Source: Chrysomallon squamiferum (taxonomy: Eukaryota; Mollusca; Gastropoda; Neomphalida; Peltospiridae). From it: a stretch of 64,000 bases of DNA. The position numbers were made by a program, and so were the translations under genes. How positions within the stretch are numbered: position 1 is the first letter of the stretch; the number at the start of each line of letters is the position of its first letter. Below the pieces are notes generated by a model. It was not told the origin of the DNA. It searched no databases and saw only the letters and a program-made list of their open reading frames with translations. The stretch spans positions 22,138,672 through 22,202,671 of the forward strand of contig CM022667.1 of NCBI GenBank assembly GCA_012295275.1, in the 5' to 3' direction. Shown one piece after another: positions 63,700 through 64,000 of the stretch.

Positions 63700-64000
63700 C
63701 TTAATGTAATTAAAGACAACTATTTTTCTTTTATAATGAGTGCTATCAAAACATTTTACATTTGAGGAATTAATTGAATCAATCTGAGTAAATAACCTTG
63801 ACATCTCAAATTCCAACTGTTTTTATAATACATTAGGAAATGTAATGGTTTGTGATGTCACATACAAATAACTATATTTCATAAAAGATGATCATAACAT
63901 TTTAAAATATTTATTCAGTAAACTTGATAAATCCATGAGAAATTCAAATAATTCTTCACAAGACTCAAAACTGAAGAAACACTTCTTAAAAGGGATACAG
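63700..64000 (-). other. TTLL9 intron, continuing off the right edge
   Basis: AT-rich sequence upstream of the exon that starts at 63699. That exon enters in phase 1, so the missing upstream exon must end with the first base of a codon. I see no such exon in this stretch. Confidence 0.6.

Noticed and set aside
1-64000. tRNA or rRNA genes
   Set aside because: No cloverleaf with the conserved B-box could be recognised by eye. A covariance search (tRNAscan-SE, Infernal) would be needed for a firm negative.

Overview
The window is nuclear DNA from an invertebrate animal. The genes are split by AT-rich GT-AG introns, microsatellites are abundant, and pogo/Tigger-like transposon remnants occur throughout. 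The start carries a one-domain globin with glutamine at the distal haem position, most like clam and snail globins. A mollusc (bivalve or gastropod) is the best guess; the species cannot be named from the sequence.

Layout. (1) About 90-1320: a complete 143-residue globin gene (+) with a CCAAT/E-box/TATA promoter and the two ancestral globin intron positions. (2) 2180-2946: one truncated and one complete copy of a short TA-flanked DNA transposon. (3) 3658-5598 (-): a 645-residue single-pass type II membrane protein encoded by one coding exon, which I do not recognise. (4) About 5600-33260: roughly 27 kb with no gene I can support, holding simple repeats, inverted repeats and Tigger-like elements. 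(5) 33260-48100 (+): a complete 17-exon PHLPP-type gene (RA-like, PH, leucine-rich repeats, PP2C phosphatase). (6) 50722-59409 (+): a complete 16-exon HRI (EIF2AK1) eIF2-alpha kinase, with two Tigger-like insertions in its introns. (7) 61713-63699 (-): the last five coding exons of TTLL9, a tubulin tyrosine ligase-like protein, continuing past the right edge. HRI and TTLL9 are convergent.

The genes belong to different pathways: oxygen binding, AKT/PKC dephosphorylation, translational stress control and axonemal tubulin modification. They are ordinary eukaryotic neighbours, not an operon. The coding models come from joining exons by splice signals, reading phase and homology recalled from memory; no search was run.

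Points most worth following: a cluster of ACGTG hypoxia-type motifs in the globin promoter; a PHLPP intron with no GT donor; unusual residues at PHLPP metal-site positions; an HRI lacking the published haem-coordinating residues; a nearly identical 795-bp direct repeat flanking the PHLPP RA exon; and the unrecognised membrane protein. I found no convincing new multi-gene system.
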